Positions 15,793 through 18,085 of a stretch of DNA of 18,085 bases are shown here, in pieces. Position numbers and translations under genes: made by a program. The notes beneath the pieces were generated by a model. The model saw only the letters and a list, made by a program, of their open reading frames with translations, had not been told where the DNA came from and did no database searches. The stretch is from UMGS1225 sp034086705 (GTDB taxonomy: Bacteria > Bacillota > Clostridia > Oscillospirales > CAG-272), in assembly GCA_034086705.1 (NCBI GenBank), contig JAXDZV010000034.1, positions 1 to 18,085 of the forward strand, in the 5' to 3' direction. Numbering within the stretch: the stretch's first letter is position 1; the number at the start of each line of letters is the position of its first letter.

Positions 15793-15837
15793 GGTATCAT
15801 TGGCTCCTTTCGCATGCTGCCCGGAATATGAATCGAG

Positions 15838-15867
15838 CTATTACAGATAAAAACAGACATGGTGCAA
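15838..15867 (-). promoter_or_regulatory. Possible weak promoter upstream of the HAD/tdk genes
   Basis: Read leftward, TTGCAC (15867-15862) and TAATAG (15843-15838) are separated by 18 bp in the 90-base gap between murD and the HAD gene. Each box matches four of six consensus bases. I see no clear terminator for murD in this gap, so readthrough from murD is an alternative. Confidence 0.3.
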
Positions 15868-15882
15868 AATGTTTGTAGTGAA

Positions 15883-17295
15883 TCAAAGCGAATTTACAAC
15901 GGCACAAAAGGTATCGCCGCGTTCTTCAAAATTACGGAATTGATCAAAGCTTGCACAGGCAGGTGAAAGTAGAACCACGTCTCCCGGGACTGCCAAGGAG
16001 GCTGCGAGCCGTACCGCGGCATTAAAGTCAGATTGCAAATACCGTGGAACGCCAGCTGCACATCCACCATCACCGTGTATAAGTGCTTGTTCAATCAGAC
16101 CAGCTGCATCTCCCGTCAAAACAACGGCGCGTGCGTGCTGTGCAACAGAACGGCAAAGGGGCTCATAAGAAACTTTTTTGTCATAGCCACCAAGTAGTAA
16201 GACAACGTTTTCCCCAAAAGTGGAAAGAGCGGCGTTTGTACGCGCCGGAGTTGAATCGATGGAACTGTTGTAGAAACGTATGCCGTCTTTTTCCCGTACC
16301 AGTTGGCAGCGGTGCGCAACGCCTGGAAAAGTATCAATGACATGCTGCATGGCATCATAGCAGACATAGTCTTCCACCAATGCAGCTGCTGTCATAATAT
16401 TTTCCAGATTGTGCTTGCCAGGCAGCTTGATATGCGCCGTTTGCAGTACAACTTGTTCTTTTTCTCGGTTGCGTCGCACAATGGAGTCTTTACGCAGATA
16501 GTATACTGCTTTGACGTTCTCATGCAGTGTCGGGACTTCGGCAGAGCTAAAGAGAATGACTTGCCCGGGGGCTTTTTGTAACAGCGTGTCACACAGCGGG
16601 TCCTGTGCATTTAGCACCAAAACATCGTTTGGCTTTTGCAGACGGAAGATATTTTCTTTTGCTGCAATGTACTCTTGCATATCCGTATGCCAATTCAGAT
16701 GATTGGGTGTAATATTTGTAATAGCGGCACGCTGTACGGCGGGAGCCATGGTATGCAGCTGAAAGCTGGAAAGCTCTAAAACCACAAGATCCCGTTCTGT
16801 CATTTGCTCAACCATGTTAAGCAGCGGAGTACCGATATTGCCGCCGGTATAAATGCGACGATCTTTCCCCACGGCACCTTCTTGTAAGAACAGGGAGGTC
16901 AAAGTTGTAGTGGTGGTTTTTCCGTCGCTGCCCGTTACAGCGAAAACAGGCGCTGGGCAGAAACGTAAAAAAACCTCCATTTCACTGGTCAGTATAGCGC
17001 CATTCGAAACGGCACAGAGAAGCTCGGGCAAATCTTTGCGGATGCCGGGGCTTTTAAACAAAAGTTTTTCACGAATATCCTGCAAATAGTTTTTTCCTAA
17101 ACGTAACTGTATGCCTTGCTGCACAAGGGCTTGTAAATCCGGCGATGCTATCGCGTTTTCATTGCGGTCGCGCACAGTGACAATGGCGCCGTGCCGCACT
17201 AAAAATGAAAGCAGTGGACGGTTGCTGATGCCGATTCCCAGAACCCCGACACTCTGACCGCGTAAAGCATCGCAGAATTGCTGTAGTGTTTCCAA
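15883..17295 (-). CDS. murD: UDP-N-acetylmuramoyl-L-alanine--D-glutamate ligase
   Basis: MurD adds D-glutamate to UDP-MurNAc-L-alanine in cytoplasmic peptidoglycan precursor synthesis. The product is 470 residues. The N-terminal Rossmann-like UDP-binding domain has GVLGIGISNRPLL (18-30). The central ATPase domain has the Mur ligase P-loop TGSDGKTTTTTL (122-133), then GGNIGTPLL, LELSSFQL, and ITNITPNHLNWH. The C-terminal domain has YNSSIDSTPART and LLGGYDKK. The best start is TTG at 17295, because AAGGAG lies 8 bases before it. A GTG at 17346 is in frame but has no ribosome site and would place the AAGGAG inside the coding sequence. It is not beside other cell-wall genes here. It has a good promoter and reads toward the nucleoside cluster. 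Confidence 0.92.
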   Translation of the reverse strand: METLQQFCDALRGQSVGVLGIGISNRPLLSFLVRHGAIVTVRDRNENAIASPDLQALVQQGIQLRLGKNYLQDIREKLLFKSPGIRKDLPELLCAVSNGAILTSEMEVFLRFCPAPVFAVTGSDGKTTTTTLTSLFLQEGAVGKDRRIYTGGNIGTPLLNMVEQMTERDLVVLELSSFQLHTMAPAVQRAAITNITPNHLNWHTDMQEYIAAKENIFRLQKPNDVLVLNAQDPLCDTLLQKAPGQVILFSSAEVPTLHENVKAVYYLRKDSIVRRNREKEQVVLQTAHIKLPGKHNLENIMTAAALVEDYVCYDAMQHVIDTFPGVAHRCQLVREKDGIRFYNSSIDSTPARTNAALSTFGENVVLLLGGYDKKVSYEPLCRSVAQHARAVVLTGDAAGLIEQALIHGDGGCAAGVPRYLQSDFNAAVRLAASLAVPGDVVLLSPACASFDQFRNFEERGDTFCAVVNSL

Positions 17296-17372
17296 AAAGC
17301 TCTCTCCTTCATATTTATGGGTGACTGCGTGTGAAATTTTGCACACGGAAAAACGATTTTGTATACAATATC

Positions 17373-17401
17373 ATATTAGCATACGTGCGCTGTTTTGTCT
17401 A
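17373..17401 (-). promoter_or_regulatory. Sigma-A promoter of murD, extended -10
   Basis: Read leftward, TAGACA (17401-17396) and TAATAT (17378-17373) are 17 bp apart, and TGC directly precedes the -10 box (extended -10 motif). The predicted start near 17366 gives a leader of about 70 bases before the TTG start of murD. Confidence 0.7.
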
Positions 17402-17494
17402 CCCCAACTTTTTCCGAACAAAAAAATTTGAAAAACGGATAAAACGACGCAATCCGACGAAACCTTATACTGTAAAGAATGGATGGTGATCAAA

Positions 17495-17737
17495 GTGAAA
17501 CAAAAGGACGGAACAGAGTTACCGCAAGGGCTTTCTATGGCATTTATTGGAAATCCGCGCGCTTTTACACGCTTTTTGGCGCTGGATGATGCCGCACAAA
17601 GTCGTGTAGTTTCCGCCGCCCGCGGTATTACGCAACGAGGGGATATGGAAGCATTTGTCAGTTCTATCGGGAATGGTGCTGAGGTTTTTCAAAGCGAATC
17701 GTACACCACCGGGAAAAATCCTCCTGTACAATCATAA
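17495..17737 (+). CDS. Small uncharacterised protein (80 residues)
   Basis: I cannot assign a function. GTG 17495 is preferred over ATG 17483 because GGTGATC (17485-17491), which is complementary to the extended anti-Shine-Dalgarno end of 16S rRNA, precedes it at suitable distance. A -10-like TATACT (17466-17471) lies upstream without a clear -35. The protein is soluble and looks mostly helical. It has LPQGLSMAFIGNPRAFTRFLAL, then DDAAQSRVVSAARGI, then MEAFVSSIG, and a polar tail rich in Gly, Ser, Thr and Pro. From memory, short clostridial proteins with the pattern 'LP-G-x-MA-N-A-F-L, then V-A, then M-A-V-S-I' recur as hypothetical genes, so this is probably a real conserved gene. It diverges from murD and is followed by an insertion-sequence remnant. 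Confidence 0.65.
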   Translation: MKQKDGTELPQGLSMAFIGNPRAFTRFLALDDAAQSRVVSAARGITQRGDMEAFVSSIGNGAEVFQSESYTTGKNPPVQS

Positions 17738-17825
17738 ATAGACGTGAACATGTCCATTAAAAACGGGCAATAGAAAGAATACCCTCCCCTGGTAGAACAA
17801 AGGTGCTGCGATAGGAGGAATTTTT

Positions 17826-18085
17826 ATGCCAAGAAGGTGTCAACATATCCGAGAATACGAATGAAATGATAAAGTGAGTGAAACAAGACCTCACCCGCAA
17901 ACAATCGGAGAGAAATTTAGATTGGCCGCAAAACCAATATATAACTTTACGAAGAGATACCATTGAATGGAATATAAGCTCTCTGTCGGAACAGGGTTAA
18001 AACGTCAATGTCTGCCCGTTGCCAGGGAAGCGGATAAAGCCTCTGCACGGAAATATATCCTTGCGCGTAAAGATGCAAAAGGCAA
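17826..18085 (+). pseudogene. Decayed IS3-family transposase orfA, 5' part (runs off window)
   Basis: ATG 17826 has a good GGAGG (17814-17818) and opens MPRRCQHIREYE, a start I recognise from IS3-family OrfA helix-turn-helix proteins. The frame then hits TGA at 17862. The homologous sequence continues one frame over (NEMIK at 17860-17874, TGA at 17875, then VKQDLTRKQ). It returns to the first frame at 17904 (IGEKF, KPIYNFTKRYH), meets TGA at 17964, and stays open to the window edge with GLKRQ and ARKYILARKDAK. Two small deletions (2 bases, then 1 base) would explain both shifts and restore the frame. It cannot make an intact protein. The usual orfB and the right end lie outside the window, and I could not place the left terminal repeat. 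Confidence 0.75.

Noticed and set aside
1..18085. CRISPR array, prophage, toxin-antitoxin or defence genes
   Set aside because: No spaced direct repeats, phage proteins, nuclease or toxin-like small gene pairs were seen. The window is housekeeping and nucleoside salvage genes plus one insertion-sequence remnant.

Overview
The window looks like chromosomal DNA from a low-to-medium GC Gram-positive bacterium of the class Clostridia, probably near Oscillospiraceae/Ruminococcaceae. The evidence is AGGAGG-type ribosome binding sites before nearly every gene, sigma-A type promoters, adjacent pheS-pheT genes, a clostridial-style thymidine kinase, and a BMP/Nup-type nucleoside ABC transporter. The taxonomic placement is inference from protein style, not from a search.

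The left third (1-5658) reads rightward. It holds the 3' end of pheS, complete pheT, and a tRNA-Lys(UUU) with its own consensus promoter and an intrinsic terminator. Then come galM (aldose 1-epimerase), a short uncharacterised gene and a single-domain birA (biotin protein ligase), which are spaced like an operon. A long, nearly perfect hairpin at 5663-5735 separates birA from the convergent genes that follow.

The middle and right (5772-17295) all read leftward. In transcription order they are murD, a Cof-type HAD phosphatase, tdk, deoC, deoD, a BMP-family nucleoside-binding lipoprotein, an ABC ATPase (nupO-like), two permeases (nupP-like and nupQ-like), pdp and udk. From tdk to udk this is a nine-gene nucleoside salvage cluster. 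The lipoprotein and transporter import nucleosides. DeoD and Pdp split purine and pyrimidine nucleosides by phosphorolysis. DeoC breaks deoxyribose 5-phosphate down to central metabolites, and Tdk and Udk phosphorylate thymidine and uridine/cytidine. The lipoprotein gene sits between a promoter with both hexamers at consensus and a strong downstream terminator or attenuator. This should give much more binding protein than transporter. No phosphopentomutase or cytidine deaminase gene is present in the window.

The right end (17347-18085) has a murD promoter facing left and a small uncharacterised gene of about 80 codons facing right. It ends in the decayed beginning of an IS3-family transposase orfA, broken by two frameshifts and two stops, which runs off the window.

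I did not find evidence for a previously undescribed multi-gene system. The observations most worth checking are the C3-A70 mismatch in the acceptor stem of tRNA-Lys, the long hairpin at the birA/udk junction, the promoter/terminator bracket around the lipoprotein gene, and two small genes of unknown function.
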